From Paraglomus occultum (Eukaryota; Glomeromycota; Glomeromycetes; Paraglomerales; Paraglomeraceae): a stretch of DNA of 25,999 nt. The notes beneath the pieces are model-generated. The model was not told the DNA's origin, made no database searches, and worked only from the letters and a program-made list of their open reading frames with translations. This document shows, piece after piece, positions 1 through 9,545 of this stretch (within the stretch, counting starts at the first letter, position 1; each line of letters starts with the position of its first letter). The DNA lies in contig CAJVPJ010000406.1 in assembly GCA_910592205.1 (NCBI GenBank), positions 1-25,999 of the forward strand, read 5' to 3'. Both the position numbers and the translations under genes were made by a program.

Positions 1-78
1 CCACAAGAAGAGTATGCTGAGTATTTTCAGAGTCAGCGTAAAAGGCTGAGACGTTGTATGGAAGTTAAAAGAGAGTAA
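1..78 (+). CDS. C-terminal end of an unidentified gene cut by the window edge
   Basis: Frame 1 is open from the first base to a TAA at 76-78, giving 25 residues rich in Glu, Arg, Lys and Gln (ending MEVKRE). The charged composition looks like a coiled or basic C-terminal tail rather than random AT-rich sequence. The piece is too short to name. It could also be a chance open stretch. Confidence 0.35.
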   Translation, partial: PQEEYAEYFQSQRKRLRRCMEVKRE

Positions 79-1666
79 AAAAATAGTTAGATTGATGTTT
101 ATTATGTAGTAAAATTTTTATACGCCTCTGTCAAATTTTTGAACCGTCCACGTATAAAGTTCACATATTCTGGCAGACTTTTTTAAAAAACGACCAATAG
201 TAGTGCTTTAAAGTAGATAAAAGAAGACGTTACTTCCTATGTCCAATAATTTAACAACAAAGTTTCCGTAACGTATAAATTTGTCAATTTATTACCAAAA
301 TATGTACCTTAGTAAAAATTTTATTTGATCCAACATCATTACGTGCTGAGTAATTCGATTTGATCTCATTTTTATTGGTTGTTGTATACTTTTGATAGGT
401 TAGTGTATTTGTATATAAAAAATGTTTGTTGAACTGCAGCTTTATAACGATAGTAGGTTTAGATATATCAATTTTCCCCCCAAAGTGCACATTCAATGCC
501 TTCGGCAACGATCGCGCTCGATAAAAATTTTATTGTCACTTATATAGTAATAGTAAACGCGAAAAATGCAGAAAAAAATACTAGTAATTGGCAAATACTT
601 TTTTGTAGTGTGTATTAGTATAGTTTTGTTATTCTTTTTCATTAGTTCCGGATACATATTCTAACAATAAAACGATTACCTAATAGAGAGAAAACCTTTA
701 TTCACAAGAGTTTGGTCACGTGTTCTAAGAATTGGTCAAATGGAGTTAGCTTCATTAGTTTCATACGTGCATAGCTTTCATATCGTTAATTAACACCGTT
801 CAATGCTTACATAGTGAATAAGTACAAGTTGTATTATTTTAACCTTGCACTGATTCAGCAATAAACTTAGGAGCGTGAAATATTTCTGTGTTATAATTCA
901 CGGATTTGGTATGATATTGCCGCTTGGATGTTTAATGATTTGAGTACTGCGTGGTTTTGAGTTAGTTCGATTGGATTTTGTCATTCAATTTGATAACCAC
1001 GCTATGTAGTAAACCCCCGTCTATGAACACCTTTTCGAACAGCTAATCATAGAGTTGAAATCATATTTCAGTTGTTAATTCTCTTTTCTTATTTGTCTCT
1101 TTTCTTCTCAAAATTGTTAGTGTCTATAAAAACAGCGATTACTATAGACAGACTGTCTTCCAATGTATTAGCTGAGTGCGTAAATGTGTCATAATAAGGT
1201 TGGACACACGCAATAGTAAATGGTAACATTTAAATATTCGATAATCCTTCTTCGTCTGCATTTTGCCATGAACAATAAGCTGCTGTACAGTATTAATGAG
1301 CGTGCGAATATGGCGGTTTAGAGTAAGATTAATTTATGCGCCGTATGAAGACATTATTCGATTCGAACGTAAAGGCGAACTTGACCCAAATCGCCAATTC
1401 GAAATAGGTCACATTGTCTAACCATACCATTAAGCAACATGTAATCAACATTGTTTACGTGATGTTATCGAAGAAAAGGTGCGATTTGAGTCAGAACATT
1501 GATATACGTACGCTCAAAAAGGCACTAAAATCAATTAAACAGATCGTGTTAGAATCGTTATTTTTATTTTACGAGATGTAGATCAGTTGCATTGTCGTCA
1601 CATGTTCACTTCCCATATCAAAAAATATATCTGTGGCTGATTTGTGGCGTCACATCAATTGAAGCA
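79..1666. other. Gene-free AT-rich stretch
   Basis: I see no convincing coding exon on either strand. The longest open frame (minus, 284-508) is low-complexity and resembles nothing I know. A weak inverted pair, about 12 bases around CAAATCG near 1383-1395 and 1478-1492, is the only structure noticed. The right part must hold the promoter of the gene starting at 1667. Confidence 0.5.
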
Positions 1667-2195
1667 ATGTTTCGTTCTCAATGGCCTTTGATTGCTATTT
1701 CGATCTTGTTCTTGCTTACTGTCATTCACAGCACGAGAGGGGCGAACATTACCTCTTTCTGCAAGTGTTCTTGCATTGGTAAACCGCCACAAATAATACC
1801 TTTAAGTCAGACGAACGCAAAGAGTGAATGTGCAAATTGCACAAGAGCGTTCTGTGAAGAACAATTAGGAAAAGATTTCTGTGGACTGAAGACCATAGAA
1901 GGCAATCCTATCGATGATAACACTTGCGGAACAGAGTTTACTGCAATATGCTTTGGTAAGTCGTTCTGTCCTGTAGTCCATTGAGGTGTGAGCCGAATAT
2001 GATATATTTTCTAATACTATCATTCCTCGATTTGATGATATAGAACGTGATTCCTTCAAAGATGAAGCTATCGTTTATATGTATATTATCATTACGACTG
2101 GCTTGCTATTTGCCGCCATAGCTAAGCCATTTCTCTCCCATTGGCGAAAGGTGTGTTATTTTATCGGCATTGTTTCGATTGAAGAATTGTCTTAA
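1667..2195 (+). CDS. Small Cys-rich secreted/membrane protein, conserved fungal family of unknown function
   Basis: Two exons are visible: 1667-1955 and 2044-2195. The intron (1956-2043, 88 bases) starts GTAAGT and ends ATATAG, and the splice restores one frame of 146 aa. The first in-frame ATG is at 1667; the open frame upstream of it contains no ATG. Residues about 6-25 form a hydrophobic signal peptide or anchor ending near STRGA. A Cys-rich lumenal part follows, with FCKCSC, then IIPL, then CANCTRAFC, a CG pair and AICF. Exon 2 begins with the motif ERDSFKDEA and then a membrane helix (IVYMYIIITTGLLFAAIAKPF). The order FCKC-C, IIPL, C-x2-C, CF-RDS-KDE, one membrane helix is one I recognise from fungal proteins of unknown function. 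A donor-like AAG-GTGTGT at 2149-2155 leaves open a further intron and a different C-terminus. Not a toxin-like pattern: there is one membrane helix and a tail. Confidence 0.72.
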
Positions 2196-2269
2196 CAATT
2201 TATCCAAAAAATGTAGGGTCCGAATGCCGCACATATTTATACGTCTATACCGAATAGCTGAGTTATTCT

Positions 2270-3010
2270 TTGTACAGTACTGGCAAGCATAATTACAATG
2301 AAATAATATGACTTTAAAGCCTTTCAACTTCCAAAAAATTATAAACTGACCAAGCTACCGGTCAGATTTAAAGGCTATTTGCATTATCGTATTGAAAAGT
2401 GTATGCAACATTATCAAGATTTTGTACAAAGCTTATGAAAGCATTGTATATGTGTTTGCTGTAATTGATGTATTAACAAAGGATTTCTGTAAACAACCCA
2501 AAACCATACGCTTTGTTACCGCTCTTACATGCAGTCTACATCATACTGTTCGTGAGGTTTACATCATACTGTTCGTGAGGTTTACGCCATACACCGTTTT
2601 CATGCGAAAGAAAGCGGAATTCATCACTCCAAGTAACGTTATTTCATCTTTATTCCACCGTCTTCGTTCGACATCACTTTAGCGCTTTTTCCTATTCTTT
2701 TCTGAAATCAGAGATTTTTCGTCTACCAATACGACTGGTCTTCATGAAGACGATTGAATTTTTCTGTCATTTCCTCTGATTGGTGAGATGGTCTGCCAGA
2801 ATGAGGACAATTAGTTACAGTCCGATCTCGTTTATTTTTATTATAAGCACCTCTTATAGTCACAACCCCCATACAGTCACATTTTCGTTGGAACCCAACC
2901 GATTTATAATAACATTACTGCACATTTTGACTATAACAGTATCTTCCTTTTTAGTCACATCACGTGAACAAGTATTTAATATCATAAGAACGTCTATCAG
3001 CAACTCACTT
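2270..3010 (-). pseudogene. Degraded Tc1/mariner-type transposase
   Basis: Read on the minus strand, blocks of a Tc1-like DDE transposase appear in the right order but in shifting frames. First comes the end of the helix-turn-helix region with the linker motif NCPHSGRPSHQ (about 2780-2815). Next is the first catalytic Asp block DEFRFLSHENGVWRKP (about 2573-2622). A weak MVLGC block follows near 2500, matching the family's VMVWGCF. Then comes the second catalytic block FQYDNA (2380-2397). A stretch like the usual KGIKVL block is faint near 2310. Stops and frameshifts separate the blocks, so no protein can be made. The element lies directly downstream of the 1667-2195 gene. I cannot define its terminal inverted repeats, so the limits are approximate. 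Confidence 0.72.
2538..2583 (+). repeat. 23-base perfect tandem duplication
   Basis: The 23-base unit starting ACATCATACTGTTCG occurs twice head to tail (2538-2560 and 2561-2583). It lies inside the dead Tc1-like transposase, just after the WRKP block in transposase reading direction. It adds to that gene's frameshift and looks like replication slippage. Confidence 0.9.
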
Positions 3011-3918
3011 AAAAAAGATATTTCTATCTTCCATGTGATAATAATAAGACTTTTAACAAACGAAATTGCAACTTACGTTAAATATAGTCTTAACAATGAC
3101 GACTATCAGTAAATAATAAATAAAAAGATAAGTAGCTTTATTATTTCATCCAGTGTATGGGATCTTCTCTGTGTGATGACAGGGGTTTTGGTAGGCTGTT
3201 TAACAATCTTTTCGCAATGATATTAATATGTAGTCTCTAGTATAGGGAGAATGTGTCTAAACAGTCTATTATCGAGCGGTTCTTTCACCAGTGATTTTGT
3301 CAGTTAGGAAATAAACTTATTACAGAAATAAACCTTTGATACGGTTTTTACTTAATTTACTATTTTTAACTCACAATTGAAATTTCGTATAATAAATTAT
3401 TATAATGCGACTTGGCAAAATTTTATTCGAACATCGTTGTGTTGTCAATACTTTTGGCCGGTCAGCCGACTTATCAAGCTGCATGCGTACCAGTTGTTGT
3501 CTAAAACGTGTTAACAATCACGAGATAGAGATTAACTGTTGACTTGTAGCGGAGTGTAGTCTCTACTTTTAATTGTGAACCGCATTTACCCGTTACTTTC
3601 TATGCGTAGAATTATGTTGATCGTACTAACCCAATTAGGGTTAAGTGTGAATGTATTATCCTACATTTCTTTAATATTAATGATACTCTATTGGATTTAG
3701 GTCAAGACTAATAGAAGGCCATATTATCCCAAAGAAAGTTTTTTTGTGAGGCGGCTAGCATGTTTGGGTATTGTCTTGTTGAAATTCCTAACAAGTCTTT
3801 AGTGCTCCGGAGTATAATAATAAGTTTTTGCATCCGTTATTTTAGGAAATAGTACGTAATTGTCTTACTCCTTCTTTTTCTTTTTGAGAGGGTAATTTAT
3901 TATTATACTACCACAAGA
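3011..3918. other. Gene-free AT-rich stretch
   Basis: No exon, RNA gene or clear repeat was found. The plus-strand open frame ending at 3112 is the complement of the transposase relic. A single TTAGGGTTA at 3635-3643 is not a telomere array. Confidence 0.45.
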
Positions 3919-4063
3919 CTGGCCAGTCGCGATATAGTAAAGATTTATGCCACGTACTGTATATATAAACTTTACTAAAACGAGAATATTCGATATAGTA
4001 AAGATTCGATATAGTGAAGAAAAACCTCCGTCCCATTGACTTTACTATATCGAGTCCTGACTG
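3919..4063. mobile_element. Short foldback element with pogo/Tigger-like terminal motif
   Basis: About 145 bases are bounded by imperfect inverted repeats. The left end contains CGATATAGTAAAG (3930-3942) and the right end the complement CTTTACTATATCG (4040-4052). Their outer parts align as variants of CAGTC..GACT. Internal copies of CGATATAGT at 3991 and 4007 repeat the motif. The pattern resembles terminal repeats of pogo/Tigger DNA transposons, which often begin CAGT and carry CGATATA-type sequence. No TA duplication is evident, so the ends are provisional. Confidence 0.5.
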
Positions 4064-4366
4064 TAATAACAACGTGGGATGGCTTAAAGTTCTGATTATG
4101 ATCGTGGATTTATATCTTGACAAGTGCCGGTCTTACCTAAAATTAAAGACAAGGGGTCAGAAGCTTGAGGTTCTGAGAACAAATGAAAAGAAAATTGACA
4201 TACTAATATTACTTATTTGAGTGGCGTTCATTTTCCTAGCACGGTAAAAAATCGATTTAAACATAAATTTTCAAAATCCATTCTCCAGTCTTCTATGCGA
4301 TTTTTGCCAAAGATTTACAGTGTGATTCAGAATTACAATGTAAATCATGTGTGACGGGGGTTATAT

Positions 4367-4485
4367 ATAAAAGTTCCTCGCGATAGGTAACGGGTTATAT
4401 TTCTGCATGTATTGTAGATAGATAAAAACAGCCTAAACTAGCGCACCTTGTGAATAAAAGTTCCTCGCGATAGGTAATGGTTATA
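4367..4485. repeat. Two direct copies of a 33-base sequence
   Basis: The sequence ATAAAAGTTCCTCGCGATAG plus GTAA(C)GGGTTATA occurs at 4367-4399 and, with one deletion and one substitution, at 4454-4485. The start-to-start distance is 87 bases. The CGCGATAGGTAA/GGTTATACCGCG wording recalls Tigger-like terminal sequence. I infer leftover ends of a small DNA transposon, but no complete element is visible. Confidence 0.55.
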
Positions 4486-5810
4486 CCGCGATCCGTGCAA
4501 GCTTTATGCAGTTCCTAAAGAATGATTGAACAAACAGAAGAAAGAAAAGATTACGTAAATTGCTTAACAAGGTATAGAGATAGGAATTTATATTATAAGC
4601 TTACAATGTATATGGAGTAATTTAAAATCAAATGCTGAGCGTTTGGAACATTTGCTGCAGACATCAGATTATTCTGCCCATACGTACTTGGTCCCCTCAT
4701 TCTGACCACTTCTTTACTACATGTTAAAGATAGCTTTAATATTAACGGGTATAGCTTGGTAATAAAGTCGGGAACCCCAACTCAGAGCAACGTAGACAAG
4801 ATGGTAAAGTAAAGAAGATTGGTTTGGTGAAAAAGGTAGAATTAATCTACGGATGTGTGAAAGAATGTCTGAGTCGCAGTAGTTGAGCAAGAGTGAGAGA
4901 ATAAGAGTGTAACGTGATAACAACGTGTTAATCTGTTGCAGCAACTCAAGTTACTTCAATTACGCATATTGCAATTTGGCCAGAAATGAGCCATATCAAA
5001 ACGGATAGAATGGGCATTGCGTGATAGATGAGACCTTCTCCGAACCGATGACGCAAAAGCGCCGGTCAACCAAAGATCACGCCAAGGTTATGGCGTGGGT
5101 CGGTACCTCAACGTATGGTGGGATTTAGCGCCTGCAACAGGGTAATAATCCTGTCCAAAATAGAATCAAGCAATGGATTAGTCTAAAGAAGTGAACTTGT
5201 TTTGGAGAACAAATTCCTATTGAAAATTTTATTTAATAAAAAAGTGTGCAGTTTTGTATATGGATATTGTGTCGCTCCTTTGCAAGGACGCCTTGTTAAG
5301 GATGCTCTCTCCATTCCTTGAATGCACGAATCTAGCTCAAGGGACAGCACTTGCTCACCTACTGCTTGAACAACTCGTTGCAAGCCTGAGTTGGCACCCG
5401 ACTAATTTCTACATGTATTAGTACGAATCGTTATGCCTATTTCATTTTGTCTAACCTGGCTCATGTAACATGGAAGGTGTAATAAAGAATCTAATGAAAC
5501 TTACCCTAATAATACAATATCAACTGTTTTACTTACAATTTGTTTTTGTCTAAGCACAAACATTCAAATTTAGAAAGAAAGAAAGAAAGAAAAAGAATAA
5601 AAAAAAAACGTAATGCAGAGAAAGAGGAATGACCATAGCATAGTCGTGCACATGAACACCATATTCCGGCTCACATTTTACCATTCGCAGGTAAAAAATA
5701 GCTCTTTACTAAAGATAACAGCTGTATAATCTAAAGCGAAATAGCAGTCAAATACTTTTATATTACGAAACTATTCGACTTTTGAGGATAGCATTCATTA
5801 TCATCCATGA
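4486..5810. other. No intact gene; possible exon relic, GC-richer block, microsatellite
   Basis: Three things stand out. At 4630-4710 the plus strand reads NAERLEHLLQTSDYSAHTYL before a stop, exon-like but isolated. At 5040-5165 a GC-richer non-coding block contains short hairpins: CGCCA/TGGCG around 5082-5097 and ACAGG/CCTGT around 5137-5155. A (GAAA)n tract lies at 5573-5593. The minus open frame 5183-5383 starts with TTG and has no recognisable domain. Confidence 0.4.
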
Positions 5811-6140
5811 CTAGTCATCATCCTTGTATGCTACTGGCTGAATATTTTCATATTCCCTCTGCAGTGCAATCTGTTGCTCTAATTCTTCCCTGTTCTTTTC
5901 CCATCGTAATCTTTGCTGTTCATCTATTTCTCGACCTTGCTGTTCCTCGCGCTCTATGTTGATATGCATGATCTATTACGTACCATTAGGATGGAAATAA
6001 GATGTGTTGTCAAACAAGATCGGATCCAACTTGATAACCCTTACCATCCTCTCTTTTTGTTGCAAATAGTGGACTCCCCAAATGGTAAATGATGTCACTA
6101 TGATGGCAGAGCCTAATGTTAGCTTTGCTGCACGAGACAT
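5811..6140 (-). CDS. PET117: Cytochrome c oxidase assembly protein Pet117
   Basis: Exon 1 is 6045-6140, the intron 5973-6044 (GTAAGG to AATAG, 72 bases), and exon 2 5811-5972, giving 85 aa. The protein begins MSRAAKLTL, the hallmark start of Pet117. One hydrophobic helix follows (about residues 7-24), ending GVHYLQQKERM. The intron falls just after ERM, and the second exon is an acidic/basic coiled region rich in Glu, Gln and Arg (EREEQQ, EELEQQIALQREYE). Length and layout match the family, usually 75 to 110 aa. Pet117 is an inner-membrane mitochondrial factor for complex IV assembly, linked in known systems to heme A synthase/Cox15. An open frame runs through the exon 1 donor, so an unspliced reading would give a false C-terminus ending HPNGT. 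The ATG at 6140 was chosen because it starts the MSR motif; a longer frame upstream lacks family support. Confidence 0.87.
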
Positions 6141-6906
6141 CTGTAGCAACTTATTATGATAGCAAAGTGAACCACCAAAATATTTCAGGGGTTCAAAGAT
6201 AATAAACACAACCCGAAGGCACGTGCGAATTTTCGATATTTTTGTAATTCGATATCACTTGATTTAACTGCAATGATACCGGAAGACGATACAATAAAAG
6301 TGTAGCAGCAAGGCAGCTACGGAAGCTGTAGAAGCAGTAGAAGCAAACGACAGCAATGGAAGCAATAGAAATGGACGATGCTAAAACAGATTATAATTCT
6401 TTTCTTTAAAGCAATAATCTGTATAACGGATAAGGTTGATGGTAATAATTCCTTTCCCCACTTCTTGTTAAGAGCTTAACGACAGACTACCAATGTACAG
6501 AATCGTAATTAATCTCGAGAATAATTAGTAATATAGGATCAATCAGAGTTAGACTCGTCAGGTGCGATAATAATAAAGCCTATCTATTTACAGGTCACTA
6601 ATGTTTAGCTATCGGGCTGATAAGATCGCTCCTTGGGGTTTGCTTAGGATGGGGTGTGTACTTCTTGGTACTAAGTGAGCAAACAAATGTTATCGCAATT
6701 TTCAAAATTATAGAAACCCTGAAATTTTATACACGCGAAGTCTCTTGACTGTGCGAAAAATTACAAACACCAACTAAGTCTCTACAAAACTACGCGATTA
6801 TTCACCTGCACTCGACTTCTTACCCTTTCCGTGGCACTTTTGCTTACTGCCTTGGTAAGTCCTCGCGGCTCCATATCTAGTGCCAGTATTTACAGAAAAG
6901 GTTGCA
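6141..6906. other. Upstream region of PET117 and gene-free sequence
   Basis: The part next to 6140 should hold the PET117 promoter. An AGC/GAA-rich patch lies at 6305-6375 (repeated GAAGC-like words), without a long open frame. No RNA gene or transposon end is recognised. Confidence 0.4.
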
Positions 6907-7094
6907 CGATTACTGCGCGATTACTAACGATTACTGCGCGATTACTAACGATTACTGCGCGATTACTAACGATTACTGCGCGATTACTAACGATTACTGT
7001 ACGATTACTGTACGATTACTGGCGATTACTGTACGATTACTGGCGATTACCGGCGATTACTGTACGATTACTGGCGATTACCGGCGATTACTGC
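6907..7094 (+). repeat. Minisatellite of 18 CGATTAC units, mean period about 10.4 bases
   Basis: Eighteen copies of CGATTAC(T/C) follow one another, each ending CTGCG, CTAA, CTGTA, CTGG or CCGG. In the left third the 11- and 10-base variants alternate regularly, making a 21-base higher-order unit repeated about four times. The right part mixes CTGTA, CTGG and CCGG ends. Because 21 is a multiple of three, the block stays open in two frames and gives spurious ITARLLT-type peptides. It ends 30 bases before the ATG of the transposase relic at 7125. There are no spacers, so it is not a CRISPR array. Confidence 0.92.
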
Positions 7095-7124
7095 CCGTTA
7101 CATATTGAATTCAGAGAACCTAAC

Positions 7125-8211
7125 ATGGTCAGGAACGTCAGCGAAGACTTACGCTGGAGAATAGTCTATCTCCATTGCGACGGTTTGTCTCATAGACGGA
7201 TTTGCCGTTATTTATACGCCAGCAAAGCCAACTGTATCCAGAGTTCTGAGACTATTCAAACGTTGGGGAAGTGACGAAAATCCCTTTGAAGGAACGCGTG
7301 GACGTAAAAGAATTTTCGATAATAATGACATGGGGGTAAGTCAAGAAGTCATCTGTGTTTGTACTGTCTTAAAGTTAACGGGGTTTTCTAGATTTTATCG
7401 TCGTTGGTTGTTGAGAAAGTTGATTGGTATCTTGATGAATTTATTATCTGAGATGGAAGTAAGAACCGGGAAGAGAGTCTCTATACCGACTTTGTGGCGA
7501 TCTTTAAAGTTTTGTGGCATTACTCGAAAAAAGGTGACATATGATAACAGGCAAACAAATGAAAATTCTCACTAAAAAGATTTCTTTCTAGTTACATAAG
7601 GCGGCAGCGGAAGGAATGAGTTACTTCGCAGTTCTTTCATCAGTAAAATTGGAGAGTTATACTCACCTGAACAATTGATATTTCTTGATGAGAGTGCGAA
7701 AGATGAACGGTCATTATCACGAGGTTATGGTTATGCATTCGCAAATGCATGTGCTCAAAAAAAGGTAGTATTCGTTCGTGGAAAGCGATATACAATATTA
7801 CCAGCACTAACAGTGGAAGGGATTGTTGCTGTTGAGATTATGGAAGGCAGCTGTGATAAAGAAAAGTTCAGCGAGTTCATCCTGTCACGGGTGGTAGGTT
7901 CATTATGTATTCGCAACATGAACGCTCCTTAGTATTAACTCTCTTTCGCATAGATTCCATGCATGAATCAATATCCTGGCTCAAATAGTGTGATTGTTCT
8001 GGATAATGCGGCAATTCATCATGGAGGAGAGTGTGGGTCTCTATTGTTGAAGGACTAGGTGGACGGGTGCTCTATCTTCCTCATCAAGAGCTGGCTTAAG
8101 AGGCATCATGGTTTTGTCACGTCATGCAATGACCCTACTTATCCTATTCTGATCGCATGCGGTCAGATTACACCTGACAAGGCCAAATCCTTTTTCAAAG
8201 CATCCATATAA
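7125..8211 (+). pseudogene. IS630/Tc1-type (DDE_3) transposase, intron-containing and broken
   Basis: The protein starts MVRNVSEDLRWRIVYL with a helix-turn-helix (HRRICRYL, KPTVSRVLRLFKRWG) and the GTRGRKR linker. A second helical block reads EMEVRTGKRVSIPTLW and RSLKFCGITRKK. The DDE core has FLDESAKDERS (first Asp), KKVVFVRGKRYTILPAL and EGIVAVEIMEGSC, then VIVLDNAAIHH (second Asp), GGRVLYLPH and a C-terminus ITPDKAKSFF. Two introns are still visible: 7336-7391 (GTAAGT to TTCTAG) and 7534-7591 (GTGACA to TTCTAG). At least three indels break the frame, near 7222, near 7445 and near 7610, and there are stops after 8060. The block between YLPH and the C-terminus, where the third acidic residue belongs, appears deleted around 8085-8100. 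The gene is therefore dead. No terminal inverted repeats were recognised. Confidence 0.85.
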
Positions 8212-8374
8212 TTTTGATATTTATTTTACTATAAAGAGATGCTTTTCCAAACAAAACTTGGCAGAGGCTGATTGAACTGACTGTATTTTTATCATAAATC
8301 AACGTCTTTACTAATTGAATAAAATGAATATAATTAGCAACACTTTCAACTTACTGATAAAATTTCTAATCTAA

Positions 8375-9327
8375 CTATATTGCGCTGAAGCCTGTTTGAG
8401 CGTAATCTTCCACCCGATTTTGTTCACACCTAACTCTTGAAAGTTTCTATCACTCAGATCCTTCTCTTCTGCAAATGCTTTCTCAAATTGTGAATAAGTT
8501 CCTTCTCCGTGTACATTATCCGAGTCGTGTAAGAATTGAGTAAGAGTTGGAATGCGGATTTTCGGAGAATTTGAGCCTGGTATTGATTGTGAAGAGAAAT
8601 GTCCTGGGAAGGAAGTCGTACATGCGGGATAGGGCGGAAAAGGATATAGACATGTATTCGATAGTGTGTTCAGAGTTGACGAATTATTCTTAACATGAGT
8701 TGCACCAAAGATTGGATAAGAGGGGGACAGTCGAGGTCAGTAGAGCCACGTTTCTATAAACATGATTTACGTTAGCATATACGAGCCCACAGAGACAAAT
8801 GGTGTGGCGATAAGCGGAGATGAGAGCGAGTATTTATATTGATATAACATGCCATGCTTGATTGTGTTCAATGCAGTGATACTTTTCCCGCAGTGTTGTT
8901 TGATGATCTTAGCCTTTTCAATTTCCAGGCTATCAAGAGCGTAGCGTTTGGGAATTGTTTTTTTCTTGCGTTTTCTGGTAATATTGTCTTCAATTTCTGA
9001 AGTACTGAGATTTTCAGAGTCGGAGTCCAAGGTTACATTTTTTATATTTGTCTGCGATTTGTGTCGCTTCTTTTTATTCTTAATATGAATGATATCATTA
9101 CCGTATCCTTTTTTAATGACAGTGCGACCTTGTTTTTATAATCTTCAACAAACTTCTGGAAATCGTCTTCATCTGAAATCTGCATTTGTATGACATCGTA
9201 TAATCACGTCTCTGAATTGTGTCATCGTCCAACAAAATACGCACTTGATGAGTGATCTTTGACATGAAATCATCAAACTCGGCCACTGAAAATGTCACCC
9301 ATTTTCAACAATTTTGGTTTCTGCCAT
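8375..9327 (-). pseudogene. Decayed SAM-like domain protein of a family expanded in arbuscular mycorrhizal fungi
   Basis: On the minus strand pieces of one protein follow in order through changing frames. They are MAETKIVENG (9327), FSVAEFDDFMSKITHQVRIL, ISDEDDFQKFVEDYKNKVAL, then DSDSENLSTSEIEDN with a KRKKKTIPK basic patch. Next come LDSLEIEKAKIIKQ and HHLSLWAR. The C-terminal part reads IPTLTQFLHDSDNVHGEGTY, YSQFEKAFAEEKDLSD and NFQELGVNKIGWK, stopping at 8375. The last part has the layout of a SAM-like helical domain (LGVxKIGW near the end). I recall this arrangement, with an acidic Ser-rich linker, LTxxRLxxWAR and a terminal SAM-like domain, from hypothetical proteins of Rhizophagus-type fungi. 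Frameshifts near 9295, 9195, 9050 and 8800 or later mean the gene is broken, though some could be unrecognised introns. Function is unknown. Confidence 0.62.
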
Positions 9328-9354
9328 AGTAAAGACATGAAGTGTGTGAGTGCA

Positions 9355-9545
9355 CAGTGGCTCTCTTTATAGTGGACCTCCGTTACAAACTAGCTCTATA
9401 TAGTGTATTTATATAGAAACTATGCAGATTTCGGTTAGTGGAGGAAATATGCTTGATTAATTATAGTCCAGAGCGTCTCTATATAGTGTATGTAGTACGA
9501 AATCGCTATATTGTGGATTTTCGTTCGATATAGTGGAGGGGTAAT
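9355..9545. repeat. Tigger/pogo-like terminal-repeat debris
   Basis: Repeated TATATAGTG and CGATATAGTGGAGG words occur upstream of the decayed SAM-like gene. CTCTATATAGTGTAT is found directly repeated at about 9392 and 9478. GACCTCCGTTA at 9374 and GTGGAGGGG at 9534 resemble the ends of pogo/Tigger elements. No complete inverted pair or target duplication could be fixed. Confidence 0.4.

Noticed and set aside
284-508. Minus-strand open frame of 74 codons
   Set aside because: AT-driven composition, no domain, no splice or neighbour support.
1592-1666. Upstream extension of the Cys-rich membrane protein
   Set aside because: The frame opens with TTG and has no ATG before 1667; starting at 1667 gives a normal signal peptide.
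2392-3112. Plus-strand open frames over the Tc1-like relic
   Set aside because: The opposite strand carries recognisable transposase blocks; these frames are their complement.
3635-3643. TTAGGGTTA as a telomere-like repeat
   Set aside because: Fewer than two units, no array.
5040-5165. rRNA or tRNA gene in the GC-richer block
   Set aside because: No cloverleaf, no GGTTCGA-type B box and no rRNA core sequence recognised.
6907-7094. CRISPR array
   Set aside because: Units are contiguous with no unique spacers, and the context is eukaryotic.
6831-7274. A protein with ITARLLT repeats fused to the transposase start
   Set aside because: The repeat is a 21-base minisatellite open in two frames; the transposase family starts at the Met at 7125.
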